Assembly (NCBI RefSeq): GCF_003710815.1
Contig: NZ_RHHP01000021.1
Span: forward strand, 1 to 64,000
Length of the DNA: 64,000 nt
Direction of reading: 5' to 3'
Origin: Brevibacillus centrosporus
GTDB taxonomy: Bacteria > Bacillota > Bacilli > Brevibacillales > Brevibacillaceae
The notes under the pieces were generated by a model. The model made no database searches. It was not told the DNA's origin and was given only the letters and a program-made list of their open reading frames with translations. Position numbers and translations under genes: made by a program. Below are positions 31,612 to 39,653 of this stretch, in pieces (positions within the stretch are counted from its first letter, which is position 1; each line of letters begins with the position of its first letter).

Positions 31612-32217
31612 ATGAAGCAATGGAAAACAGGATGGATGGCTACGGCTCTGGTCGTGGGCTTGGCAATGCCGGGAAGTGTCCTGGCGGTGCAGCAGCCGCT
31701 TGTCCAGGCAAACAATGTGACTTTGGCGCATGGTGATCATGGAAAAGGCCAGGTCAAAATGCGATACGGCATGCATATGGGTGCCCATCAAAGGATGTAC
31801 ATGACGCTACTGGCGGAGAAGTACACGCCAAACAGTGTAGGGGAATGGCAGTCCGTGATGAAAGAACGGGAGCGACTGCTAGAGCAGCTCCGGTCAGCTC
31901 GTGAAACTGCAAGCGAGGAAAAAAGCAAAATGAAAGACCAGCTGAGAGAGAAGGTCAAAAGCGGGGAGATTAGCAGCGAACAGATGGAGCAGCAGTACAA
32001 GGAGTGGAAGGAAAAAAATCGCGGTACCGTGCCGTCTGGTGAAAAGGAAAACAGAGAGGCGCAGCGCGAGAAATTCAAGCAGGTCCACGAGGAATTCGAT
32101 GCTGCCATTGCTTCGGGTGATGCGGCAAAAATCAAAGCCGCTTTGCCCAAGCTGCTAGAGCAAATGAAGGCGAAAAACGACCGTCTCGCAAAACGGCTGG
32201 CAGAAAAACAAAAATAA
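31612..32217 (+). CDS. Secreted coiled-coil protein
   Basis: A predicted 201-residue protein. Residues 1-26 are a signal peptide (MATALVVGLAMPGSVLA-VQQ), followed by a His/Met-rich stretch (HGDHGKGQVKMRYGMHMGAH) and a long charged coiled coil (about residues 70-200; ERERLLEQLRSARETASEE). The His/Met stretch could bind metal, recalling CpxP/Spy-like proteins; this is inference. AAAGGAG lies 8 bases before ATG 31612. Confidence 0.6.
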   Translation: MKQWKTGWMATALVVGLAMPGSVLAVQQPLVQANNVTLAHGDHGKGQVKMRYGMHMGAHQRMYMTLLAEKYTPNSVGEWQSVMKERERLLEQLRSARETASEEKSKMKDQLREKVKSGEISSEQMEQQYKEWKEKNRGTVPSGEKENREAQREKFKQVHEEFDAAIASGDAAKIKAALPKLLEQMKAKNDRLAKRLAEKQK

Positions 32218-32229
32218 CGCAGCAAAAAC

Positions 32230-32260
32230 AAGGACGTGTCACTGGTGCGCGTCCTTTTGT
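32230..32260 (+). terminator. Terminator between convergent genes
   Basis: AAGGACG/CGTCCTT arms with a T-rich tail. Confidence 0.65.
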
Positions 32261-32523
32261 GCGTTTAGCCGATCTGGTGTCCACTCTTGCACAATCACCA
32301 TTTCACTCGCATGGCATTGTGGACACCAGCCGGTATGCAGGCATTGATTTTTTTGGCGGTCGGGGTAGCCATTATCCATCTTTGCGTCATCGATTTCCCG
32401 ATAAGGACTGTAGTCACCGTAAAAGTCGTATAGCCGTCCTGCATCATCCAAGCGATTTCCACACCGGGAGCACGCTTGCTTCAAGGCAACCAAACCATTG
32501 CAAACCGGGCAGAGATGGTCCAT
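32239..32523 (-). CDS. Small zinc-ribbon protein
   Basis: A 94-residue protein with three CxxC-type pairs: LCPVC (residues 5-8), CSRC (18-21) and CxxxxxxCPQC near 61-70, suggesting one or two zinc ribbons. The linker LYDFYGDYSPYREIDDAKM is acidic. Such small zinc-ribbon proteins are common in Bacillales with no assigned role. AGGAGGATC precedes the ATG at 32523. Confidence 0.6.
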   Translation of the reverse strand: MDHLCPVCNGLVALKQACSRCGNRLDDAGRLYDFYGDYSPYREIDDAKMDNGYPDRQKNQCLHTGWCPQCHASEMVIVQEWTPDRLNAQKDAHQ

Positions 32524-32608
32524 GAGATCCTCCTCGAAAAGAAGATTGGGCTCTTCCTACTGTGCGCGGGAAGCAGGGGGAGTATGCAAGCGTTCCAATC
32601 CCATACAG

Positions 32609-32638
32609 CAAAAAAGCGCGGAGGCTTACTCCCGCGCT
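32609..32638 (-). terminator. Terminator after the ferredoxin-NADP reductase gene
   Basis: AGCGCGG/CCGCGCT arms; TTTTTT follows on the minus strand. Confidence 0.75.
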
Positions 32639-32653
32639 CGTTCTAGGCAAGAC

Positions 32654-33670
32654 CTAGGATTTAAAATTGTCCATGCTGGAGGAATGACCAGGCTGCAGCT
32701 TTGCATCTGGGAAAATGTAGCCGACAGCGTTGTTGACAGCAGTGGGCGCTTCGCCAAAACCAACAGCGATCAGCTTGACCTTGCCTGGATAGGTGGCGAT
32801 GTCGCCTGCGGCATAAACGCCGGGAATGTTCGATTCCATGCGGCTGTTGACCACAATGGACCCTTTTTCCAGTGCCAAGCCCCAGTTTTTGATCGGACCG
32901 AGTGAAGAGCTAAAACCAAAGTTGACAATGACAGCATCAACCTCGATGTCCAGCTCTTGCTTGGTCGTGCAGTTGGTCAGGGTGAGACGCTCGATGGCTT
33001 CTTCGCCGTGCAGCGCGGTCACTTCGTAGGGGGTTGTGACGTTGACACTCGAGGACATCAAGATGTCAACGCTATGCTCGTGCGCTCGAAACTTGTCTCT
33101 CCGATGAATGAGGTGCACTTCTTTTGCGATGGGTTCGAGCATCAAAGACCAATCCAGGGCGGAATCGCCCCCGCCGATGACGGCAACGCGCTGGCCTTTG
33201 AAGGAGTTCAGGTCGGTAACAAAATAGTGCAGGTTTGATTTCTCGTATTTGCTGGCATCCGGATGCTCCAGCTTGCGAGGTTCGAAGGCTCCTACACCGG
33301 CTGTGATGATCACGGCCCGAGAGTAGTGCATGCCTTTATCGGTGGTAATCACAAAGATTTCGTCTGCATTTTTCGCAACATTCTCGACCTTTTCTTCCAA
33401 ACATATCTTTTGCTGGAAACGAGCAATCTGATCCTTCAGATTATTGATCAGATCCTGAGCCAACACTTTGGGTATACCAGCCACATCGTATATGTGTTTT
33501 TCAGGATAAAGGGCAGCTAATTGACCGCCAAGCTGCGGCATGCTCTCAATGAGCTTTACGCTTACCTGGCGCATACCACCGTAAAAAGCTGTGAACAATC
33601 CGGCCGGGCCGCCTCCAATGATCGTGATGTCGTAGATATGCTCATCCCTTTGCAGAAAATTCAATCCCAA
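32654..33670 (-). CDS. yumC: Ferredoxin/flavodoxin-NADP+ reductase, thioredoxin-reductase type
   Basis: A 338-residue flavoprotein of the YumC family. FAD motif [16 protein letters not shown] near residue 17; NADPH motif [11 protein letters not shown] near 165; C-terminal [20 protein letters not shown] near 290. It lacks the redox CxxC of thioredoxin reductase, as expected for the ferredoxin-NADP reductase subgroup. It moves electrons between NADPH and ferredoxin or flavodoxin in the cytosol. It is transcribed divergently from ndh. Confidence 0.92.
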   Translation of the reverse strand: MGLNFLQRDEHIYDITIIGGGPAGLFTAFYGGMRQVSVKLIESMPQLGGQLAALYPEKHIYDVAGIPKVLAQDLINNLKDQIARFQQKICLEEKVENVAKNADEIFVITTDKGMHYSRAVIITAGVGAFEPRKLEHPDASKYEKSNLHYFVTDLNSFKGQRVAVIGGGDSALDWSLMLEPIAKEVHLIHRRDKFRAHEHSVDILMSSSVNVTTPYEVTALHGEEAIERLTLTNCTTKQELDIEVDAVIVNFGFSSSLGPIKNWGLALEKGSIVVNSRMESNIPGVYAAGDIATYPGKVKLIAVGFGEAPTAVNNAVGYIFPDAKLQPGHSSSMDNFKS

Positions 33671-33869
33671 GCACCTCCGGAATTAATCAAAATCCAGCGC
33701 ATCCATCATTATAGAAATACTTCTTTTATACGAAAATAATGTTCCTGGAGGGAAAAATAAAAAGGAGGAGCGCGTTAGAGCTAGTCCAAAGATGGAATTG
33801 GGAAAGATGGGTAAAAAAACCTTGCCAAACCAAGCATCACTGGATATGATGAGGGTAACTGTAAAGAAA

Positions 33870-33907
33870 TTGACACATTTTTTCTAGCTTTGTGCAATTT
33901 TTCACAG
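33870..33907 (+). promoter_or_regulatory. ndh promoter overlapped by a Rex-type operator
   Basis: A perfect TTGACA (33870-33875), 17 bases, then TGCAAT (33893-33898). The palindrome TTGTG-CAATTTT-TCACAG (33890-33907) covers the -10 and fits the redox repressor Rex consensus TTGTGAA-N4-TTCACAA at 12 or more positions. Binding would block transcription when NADH is low. Confidence 0.7.
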
Positions 33908-33991
33908 GTTGGAATTGAAGGCTACCCAGAGCAACCATTCCGAGCCGACAACACATCCGAGATTGGGGCATCCTATTTCGTAACAAATCAC

Positions 33992-34007
33992 GTGAAATTT
34001 GGCACAA
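33992..34007 (-). promoter_or_regulatory. Second Rex-like site upstream of ndh
   Basis: On the minus strand TTGTGCCAAATTTCAC, 45 bases before the ndh start and about 100 bases after the first site. Confidence 0.55.
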
Positions 34008-34051
34008 ACATCCTTTAGTTACCATTATCCTGATGAATGGAAGGGATATTC

Positions 34052-35242
34052 ATGAGTACACCTAAAATCCTCATTCTCGGCGCCGGATACGGAGGCCTGC
34101 TCACCACGCTGCAGCTGCAGAAAAAGCTGAACTATAACGAAGCGGAAGTCACCTTGGTCAACAAGCACAACTACCATTACATCACGACCTGGCTCCATGA
34201 GCCTGCCGCTGGTACCGCCTCTGCTGATCATGCCCGCGTCGATTTGGATAGGATCATCAACAAAGAGAAAGTGAATTTTGTTAAAGGAACCGTAAAATCG
34301 ATTCAGTCTGAGGAGCAGACCGTCACACTGGAGAGCGGCGAGATCCTCGATTATGACTACCTCGTCATCGGGCTGGGCAGTGAGCCGGAAACGTTCGGCA
34401 TCGAGGGGCTGAAGGAGTACGCTTTCAGCATTCGCAGCATCAACGCGGTCCGCAACATTCGGGAGCATATTCAGTACATGTTCTCAAAATTCAAGCAGGA
34501 GCCTGACCGCACGGATTACGTCACGTTCGTAGTGGGCGGCGCTGGCTTTACCGGAATCGAGTTTTGCGGAGAGCTGGGGGATCGTCTGCCTGAGCTGTGC
34601 GAGGAATTCGACGTTGACCCGAGTAAAGTGAAGGTATATTGCATCGAAGCGGCACCGACCGCTCTGCCTGGCTTTGACCCCGAGCTGGTCAACTACGCGC
34701 TGGACGTTTTGGGCAAAAAAGGAATCGAATTCAAAATCGCCACGCCGATCAAGCAATGTACGCCAGATGGTGTTCTGCTGGCAACGGGAGAAGAGATCAA
34801 AGCGAAAACGGTCGTCTGGGCCGCTGGCGTGAGAGGAAACAGCATCGTCGAACAGGCTGGCTTTGAAGTGATGCGTGGACGCGTAAAAGTAGATGAATAC
34901 TTGCGTGCGCCTGGCCATGAAAACGTATTTGTCGTAGGTGACTGCGCGCTGATCTTTAACGAGGAAGGACGCCCGTATCCGCCGACAGCCCAAATCGCGG
35001 TTCAAGAAGGCGAAACGCTCGGAGAGAACCTCGTCGCAATCATTCGAGGAGAAGTAACACACAAGTTTACCCCGCACCTGCAAGGAACGCTGGCTTCTCT
35101 TGGCAAAGGGGAAGGCATCGGTCAGGTCGGATCAAAAAAATTATTCGGCAGCACGGCAGCCATGATGAAAAAGGCAAGCGATTTGCGCTACCTGTACAAA
35201 ATCGGTGGCGTCGGTCTCGCCCTGAAAAAGGTGAAGCTGTAG
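34052..35242 (+). CDS. ndh: Type II NADH dehydrogenase
   Basis: A predicted 396-residue NDH-2. FAD motif ILGAGYGGLLT at the N-terminus, NADH motif VVGGAGFTGIEFCGEL near residue 159, VFVVGDCALI near 297, and the quinone-site AQIAVQEGETLGEN near 320. It transfers electrons from NADH to menaquinone without pumping protons, on the inner membrane face. B. subtilis Ndh/YumB are the models. The ATG at 34052 follows GAAGGGA. Two Rex-type sites upstream indicate control by the NADH/NAD+ ratio. Confidence 0.92.
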   Translation: MSTPKILILGAGYGGLLTTLQLQKKLNYNEAEVTLVNKHNYHYITTWLHEPAAGTASADHARVDLDRIINKEKVNFVKGTVKSIQSEEQTVTLESGEILDYDYLVIGLGSEPETFGIEGLKEYAFSIRSINAVRNIREHIQYMFSKFKQEPDRTDYVTFVVGGAGFTGIEFCGELGDRLPELCEEFDVDPSKVKVYCIEAAPTALPGFDPELVNYALDVLGKKGIEFKIATPIKQCTPDGVLLATGEEIKAKTVVWAAGVRGNSIVEQAGFEVMRGRVKVDEYLRAPGHENVFVVGDCALIFNEEGRPYPPTAQIAVQEGETLGENLVAIIRGEVTHKFTPHLQGTLASLGKGEGIGQVGSKKLFGSTAAMMKKASDLRYLYKIGGVGLALKKVKL

Positions 35243-35243
35243 C

Positions 35244-35495
35244 ATGCGTCATGCAAGTATTCAGGTCAGAGGCTTGATGACCAAAGAAGAGATGGACCGT
35301 TACAATGCCATGATGGAAGTGGGGGCTTACCTGGAGGAACAGGGGCGCCATGATCTCGCTTGGCATGTACAGCACGAGGTAGACATACTGATCCTGCCCG
35401 CCATTGAGCGCCTAAAGGAAAAAGGACGAGAGCGGGATCGGGAAAACCTTCGCTATATGATCGACAACGGACTGCTGGACGACGATGACGAGTAA
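35244..35495 (+). CDS. Hypothetical acidic protein following ndh
   Basis: An 83-residue soluble protein (or 72 from an ATG at 35277). Central helix LEEQGRHDLAWHVQHEVDIL and an acidic tail LLDDDDE. It starts 1 base after the ndh stop, so it is co-transcribed with it. In B. subtilis, ndh-family operons also carry small companions, but no homology is claimed. A terminator follows. Confidence 0.6.
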   Translation: MRHASIQVRGLMTKEEMDRYNAMMEVGAYLEEQGRHDLAWHVQHEVDILILPAIERLKEKGRERDRENLRYMIDNGLLDDDDE

Positions 35496-35503
35496 GAGAG
35501 AGT

Positions 35504-35533
35504 GCCCTCCGGTATGCGCCGGGGGGCTTTTCC
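35504..35533 (+). terminator. Terminator of the ndh operon
   Basis: GCCCTCCGG/CCGGGGGGC arms and TTTTCC. Confidence 0.8.
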
Positions 35534-35590
35534 TTTGCCAGAAATGGTATACTCAAAGCACAGCATCGGACGAGAAGGGAAGCGATACAC

Positions 35591-36067
35591 GTGCGTGAAG
35601 GAAAAGTGTGGCTGGGGGCCTGCGGGATCGTCATTCGCGGGGAAGAAGCCCTCGTTGTCAAAAAGGACTACAGTGGTTTGAAAGGGCAGTGGTCCTTTCC
35701 TGCAGGATTTGTACAAGAAGGAGAGACGGTAGACGAGGCAGCCGTTCGCGAAGTCTTGGAGGAGACAGGTGTGGAAGCCGTCGTGCGACAGGTGGCAGGG
35801 ATTCGCTCTGGTGTCATTAAAGGCTCGATCAGTGATAATATGGTCGTCTTCTGGATGGACTATGTAAGCGGCGAGCCGCGTCCACAGGAGGGGGAAATCG
35901 CCGAGACTTGCTTTACGCCCATCCGTGAACTCTTGACGGATCCGCTGTCATCTACCTACTTAAAAATCATTCTACCTGGCTATGCAAAAAGAGAGAGCGG
36001 GATGCCAGGGCAGACATACGATATCGATCCAGTCTTTCAGTACACATCCTATAAAATATTCAAGTAA
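35591..36067 (+). CDS. NUDIX hydrolase
   Basis: A 158-residue enzyme with a complete Nudix box, GFVQEGETVDEAAVREVLEE followed by TGVEA (residues about 39-63), binding the metal that assists pyrophosphate cleavage. The substrate is not predictable. The GTG at 35591 has AAGGGA upstream. Monocistronic: a terminator follows at 36089-36122. Confidence 0.9.
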   Translation: MREGKVWLGACGIVIRGEEALVVKKDYSGLKGQWSFPAGFVQEGETVDEAAVREVLEETGVEAVVRQVAGIRSGVIKGSISDNMVVFWMDYVSGEPRPQEGEIAETCFTPIRELLTDPLSSTYLKIILPGYAKRESGMPGQTYDIDPVFQYTSYKIFK

Positions 36068-36088
36068 TGGTGCGATTGAAGAAGCTAG

Positions 36089-36122
36089 ACCGTGATGTTT
36101 CCGCTTACATCACGGTTTTTTC
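36089..36122 (+). terminator. Terminator after the NUDIX gene
   Basis: Perfect arms ACCGTGATGT/ACATCACGGT followed by TTTTTCT. Confidence 0.88.
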
Positions 36123-36249
36123 TGTTTTTTCACACAATAACTGAATTGTGCAGACGGCGTTTTTTCTGTTAAAGTTAGATACATCAAAATTATCAGAAAA
36201 TACATGCAATTATTTCCAACGCATGTAAGATAGGAAAGGGGAGCTCACC

Positions 36250-36393
36250 ATGAGACATAAACAAGAACAATGCCCGTACTGCAATGGACAAGGGTATTTC
36301 CAACTGCTCCTGGGCGGATCGGAAAATTGTCCGAACTGTGAAGGGTCTGGAACCCATCATCAAGAGGAACCTGTTTCTGCAGCGAATAAGTAA
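36250..36393 (+). CDS. yuiA: YuiA-like small zinc-finger protein
   Basis: A 47-residue protein of the DnaJ cysteine-rich type with two CxxCxGxG motifs, CPYCNGQG and CPNCEGSG, flanking YFQLLLGGSEN. This is the B. subtilis YuiA pattern and size, and yuiB and yuiC follow as there. Two such motifs would bind one zinc. AAAGGGGAG precedes the ATG. Function unknown. Confidence 0.85.
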   Translation: MRHKQEQCPYCNGQGYFQLLLGGSENCPNCEGSGTHHQEEPVSAANK

Positions 36394-36407
36394 ACGAGCA
36401 TACGTAC

Positions 36408-36441
36408 AAAAGCCGGGCGCGAGAGCGTGCCGGCTTTTTTT
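36408..36441 (+). terminator. Terminator after yuiA
   Basis: AAAAGCCGG/CCGGCTTTT arms then TTTT. Confidence 0.85.
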
Positions 36442-36564
36442 GCGAGTCCGCCTTGTTGTCAAATATTGACCAGTCCATCTGGTTTAGGCTACACTAAAAT
36501 ACGATAATAGCCATCTTTGCACCCCATTGGTGGATGTGCGGGAGAGGCAGGAGGCGTAAGATCG

Positions 36565-36825
36565 ATGAGTTTGCTTCAGTTTGTAGTATCCATTGTTCTT
36601 TTTACCGTGCTGGGCTTTGGCATCGGATTTATTTTAAACATGATTTTGAAAACAACGTGGTTCCCCGTGGTCATTGCATTGGGGGTGCTTGTAGGTGCCC
36701 TGGTTTATCAAAAAGTAGTTCCAGGCATCTGGGATGCGGTCATTTTAGGATGTGGCATGGCAGGGACGGTAGCATCGGGATGGACGATTCACACCCTGCG
36801 TAAAAAAGGATACCGGATGTTTTAA
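36565..36825 (+). CDS. yuiB: YuiB-like membrane protein
   Basis: A predicted 86-residue protein with three hydrophobic spans (LLQFVVSIVLFTVLGFGIGF; FPVVIALGVLVGALVYQ; AVILGCGMAGTVASGWTI). Length and place between yuiA and yuiC match B. subtilis yuiB. The ATG at 36565 lies 10 bases after AGGAGG. Role unknown. Confidence 0.8.
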   Translation: MSLLQFVVSIVLFTVLGFGIGFILNMILKTTWFPVVIALGVLVGALVYQKVVPGIWDAVILGCGMAGTVASGWTIHTLRKKGYRMF

Positions 36826-36836
36826 TAACAGGCTGA

Positions 36837-36869
36837 GGGTGCTCCCATTTGGGCGGGCATCCTTTTTTT
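36837..36869 (+). terminator. Terminator after yuiB
   Basis: Imperfect GGGTGCTCCC/GGGCGGGCATCC stem with TTTTTTTG. Confidence 0.7.
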
Positions 36870-36981
36870 GTGTGGGGAAAATCGGACGCAATATACTGAA
36901 TTTTTCATAAACCATCCAAAATTTGTGTATACTTTCCTTCTCTTCGGGACATGACTAGAACCGAGAGGAGGTTTACCAGAA

Positions 36982-37599
36982 ATGAATGGGAAGCTGTCAA
37001 TCAGTTTCATTGCTCTGTTCATCATGGTTCTGACGGGATTTGCGAGCGATGGGTATGGCTATAACGCAGTTGGAGATCGCAGCATCCAAACTGCATTTGG
37101 AATTAGAGAAACGAAAGATGGGCAGCGGGTCGTCAAAAAACGCACGGTCTCCGCTAGCTCCCTCACTCAAGTCATTGATAAATCGGACGCACTCCTGGAT
37201 CAGTTTCCGAAAGTACGCGTCGTAGCGACAGGCTATTACGCCGGATTTGAGTCGACAGGCAAGAATCCGTCTCATCCTTCTTACGGCATCACTTATTCAG
37301 GCGTGAAAGTACGAAGAGACGATTACTCAACAATTGCTGCTGACCTTCGTATCTTTCCGATTGGGACGGTGCTGTACATTCCGGGCTACGGCTATGGTGT
37401 AGTAGCGGACAAAGGTGGAGCAATCCGCGGACACAAGATTGACCTGTATTTTGAAACCAAGCAGGACGTGTTCAAGCAATGGGGCAAAAAATCAGTGGAT
37501 GTCTATATCGTCAGACGAGGTGATGGCAAGCTGACAGAAGCCTTTCTCAACAGCCTGAACCAAAAAGGAATCGCCGCAATGGCGGAAGTCGTAAATTAA
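36982..37599 (+). CDS. yuiC: 3D-domain peptidoglycan-active protein (YuiC)
   Basis: A 205-residue exported protein. Signal peptide about residues 1-27 ([20 protein letters not shown]). The 3D domain covers residues about 78-185: [20 protein letters not shown], then the three conserved aspartates in [17 protein letters not shown] and HKIDLYF. B. subtilis YuiC is a muralytic (lytic transglycosylase-like) enzyme with this fold, so cell-wall cleavage is likely. GAGGAGG precedes the ATG. Confidence 0.88.
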   Translation: MNGKLSISFIALFIMVLTGFASDGYGYNAVGDRSIQTAFGIRETKDGQRVVKKRTVSASSLTQVIDKSDALLDQFPKVRVVATGYYAGFESTGKNPSHPSYGITYSGVKVRRDDYSTIAADLRIFPIGTVLYIPGYGYGVVADKGGAIRGHKIDLYFETKQDVFKQWGKKSVDVYIVRRGDGKLTEAFLNSLNQKGIAAMAEVVN

Positions 37600-37663
37600 C
37601 ACAAAAAAGTGAATAGCATAAGCAAAACAAAGATGCTGCGTAGGCAGCATGAAAGAAAAAATG

Positions 37664-37703
37664 AAAAAACGTTCAGGCCAAAATCAGGTCTGAACGTTTT
37701 TGT
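37664..37703. terminator. Bidirectional terminator
   Basis: AAAAACGTTCAG-type arm pairs with CTGAACGTTTTT across a 9-10 base loop, between convergent genes. Confidence 0.85.
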
Positions 37704-37704
37704 G

Positions 37705-38472
37705 TTAGGGGTGAATCAGGCTTACGAGCTTATCCAGGCCGTCGAGAATGCGGGGGGAGGGACGGCAGTACAGTCCTTCTTCAAGCAAATGGACCTGGTG
37801 CTTGCGGATCGCCGTCATTTCCTGCCATTCGGGACGCTCGGTGATCATCGCGGGTTTGATGCGTTTGAGCTCAATCCCGCACCAGACGACACAGATATGA
37901 TCTGGATCGCGCTCGGCCACCATCTCGCGTGTCGCTTTGACATTTGCTACCGGATAGTCACAGAAGACATTTATGGCGCCGGCGATTTCACTCACATCCG
38001 TAAGCCAGTTTTCCTCACCTGGCGTGTAGATTGGATTGGGCCACCACTCCCAGTAGAGCTTGGGACGGTGAGAATATTGAGACGCTCGATGTCGGATGGT
38101 TTCCACTCTTTCGTCAAAAAGAGTGGCGAGCTGATCCGCCTGCTTATGCATGTCTGTCGCTTCTCCGACCAGTCGGATGTCTGCTGCTATCTCGTTGATA
38201 CGCGATGGGTTCAGGACGATGTGGGGAATGCCGCGCGACTGCAGGGCTTCCACGTTCGCTTCCATGCCGGGTACGCTCAGAGAAGCGACGACCAGATCAG
38301 GCTTCAGCGCCGCTACCCGATCCATGTCGATGGTCAGGTCCGGCCCCACCTTGGGCAAGTGCTGCCACTCCAGGGGCCAGTCCGAATGATCGTCCAGCCC
38401 CACGACCTGTTCACCAAGACCCAGATAATAGAGGATTTCCGTATTGCTCGGACAGATGGAAACAATTCGCAT
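37705..38472 (-). CDS. BtuF/YvrC-like binding protein without signal peptide
   Basis: A predicted 255-residue protein of the class III periplasmic-binding fold (TroA/BtuF). Motifs: ICPSNTEILYYLGLGEQVVG at the N-terminus, LKPDLVVASLSVPG, and WWPNPIYTPGEENWLTDVSE followed by IAGAIN. No signal peptide or lipobox precedes MRIVSICPS, and no transporter genes adjoin. It may be a cytosolic corrinoid-binding protein. The ATG at 38472 follows AAGGGGGGAC; a further upstream frame to 38526 lacks a site. Confidence 0.75.
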   Translation of the reverse strand: MRIVSICPSNTEILYYLGLGEQVVGLDDHSDWPLEWQHLPKVGPDLTIDMDRVAALKPDLVVASLSVPGMEANVEALQSRGIPHIVLNPSRINEIAADIRLVGEATDMHKQADQLATLFDERVETIRHRASQYSHRPKLYWEWWPNPIYTPGEENWLTDVSEIAGAINVFCDYPVANVKATREMVAERDPDHICVVWCGIELKRIKPAMITERPEWQEMTAIRKHQVHLLEEGLYCRPSPRILDGLDKLVSLIHP

Positions 38473-38497
38473 GCAAAGTCCCCCCTTTGGGTATGCC

Positions 38498-38974
38498 TTA
38501 GAAGAACGGATGCACCAAAAGCGCAATCATGATGCCCAGCCAACCGCCGATGAGCACTTCGATCGGTTGATGACCGAGGAGCTCCTTCAGCTTTTTGGCC
38601 TTTTCCTGATTCGGACGCACCTTGAGTGATTTCATGCCTTCCAGGAGATGATTAAACTCATCCACGAGCTTGTTCAGCACCACAGCCTGCATCCCGGCAT
38701 GCCGGCGGACACCGGCCGCATCGAACATGACGATCACACCAAGAATGGCGGAGATAGCAAACATGTTGCTGGAAAAGCCTTCACGCAGACCCACTGCCGT
38801 GGAGAGAGCGGTTACAGCTGAAGAATGGGAACTAGGCATGCCGCCTGTGCTCAACATCAGCGACCATTGCCATGTTTTGGTAGCGAAATAATTGAGGGGA
38901 ATTTTGATGAATTGGGCGATTCCTATGGCAAGCAGCGCAGCCCATAAGGGGAAGTTTTCTAAAATATCCGCCAC
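38498..38974 (-). CDS. yuiD: Divergent PAP2-family membrane protein (YuiD)
   Basis: A predicted 158-residue DUF212 protein with four to five spans. The phosphatase-like signature is GGMPSSHSSAVTAL near residues 40-53, with MFDAAGVRRHAG near 83 and LLGHQPIEVLIGGWLG near 130. GTG at 38974 is chosen because AAAGGAATG lies 10 bases upstream and the length equals B. subtilis YuiD. It may act on lipid phosphates; unproven. Confidence 0.85.
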   Translation of the reverse strand: MADILENFPLWAALLAIGIAQFIKIPLNYFATKTWQWSLMLSTGGMPSSHSSAVTALSTAVGLREGFSSNMFAISAILGVIVMFDAAGVRRHAGMQAVVLNKLVDEFNHLLEGMKSLKVRPNQEKAKKLKELLGHQPIEVLIGGWLGIMIALLVHPFF

Positions 38975-39199
38975 GGAAAATCCATTCCTTTCTACGTACG
39001 CTTCTTTCGTATATTGTAACAGAAGGGCGAGGTCTCCATCCGTGAAGTTTTCGTATGGATGTAACGGAATGCCAATCTGTGATACCATTAGTAAAGCAGC
39101 TGATGAAAAAAATTTGTCAGGCAGCTCTACATACAGTGTTTTGGAAGCGTTTCACGAGGTTTTCTTTTTGCAACGGTGAAACGGAAGGTGTGAACATCC

Positions 39200-39571
39200 A
39201 TGCGGTATCCCGGACAGTATCTGCAGTTCATTGAGAAATTCAATGAAGGTGAGTACTACGAATGCCATGATCTCCTCGAAGAGATCTGGATGGAAAACAA
39301 ATCCGACAAGTTCCTGCAAGGGCTCTTGCAAATGGCAGTCGGCCTGTATCATCGGGAATACGGCAATATCAAAGGCGCTCGCTGGATGTTTGGCAACGCT
39401 CGAAAGTACCTGAACCGCTTTGGCCCTGTTCATTGGGGACTGGATGTGGCAGGTGTGGTCGGGTACATAGAAGCCTGCGAGAGTGCCTTGCCTGATGTTG
39501 ACGTGATTCCTCCTGGAGAAGCCAAAGCCATGGTTTTTCCGTCCTTGCGTTTGCGTATCGACACATCGTAA
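39200..39571 (+). CDS. DUF309 family protein
   Basis: A 123-residue helical protein. The signature FNEGEYYECHDLLEEIWM (residues about 14-31) followed by FLQGLLQMAVGLYHRE is that of DUF309, whose fold is known but function is not. GGAAGGTG precedes the ATG. It lies between yuiD and pepA, where B. subtilis has none. Confidence 0.85.
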   Translation: MRYPGQYLQFIEKFNEGEYYECHDLLEEIWMENKSDKFLQGLLQMAVGLYHREYGNIKGARWMFGNARKYLNRFGPVHWGLDVAGVVGYIEACESALPDVDVIPPGEAKAMVFPSLRLRIDTS

Positions 39572-39653
39572 TTGGGCCTTCGAATATCAAGGCGTTGAAA
39601 ACTACAAATGTGCACATAATTGTATCCTATCACAGGGAAAGAGGGAAGAGTAT

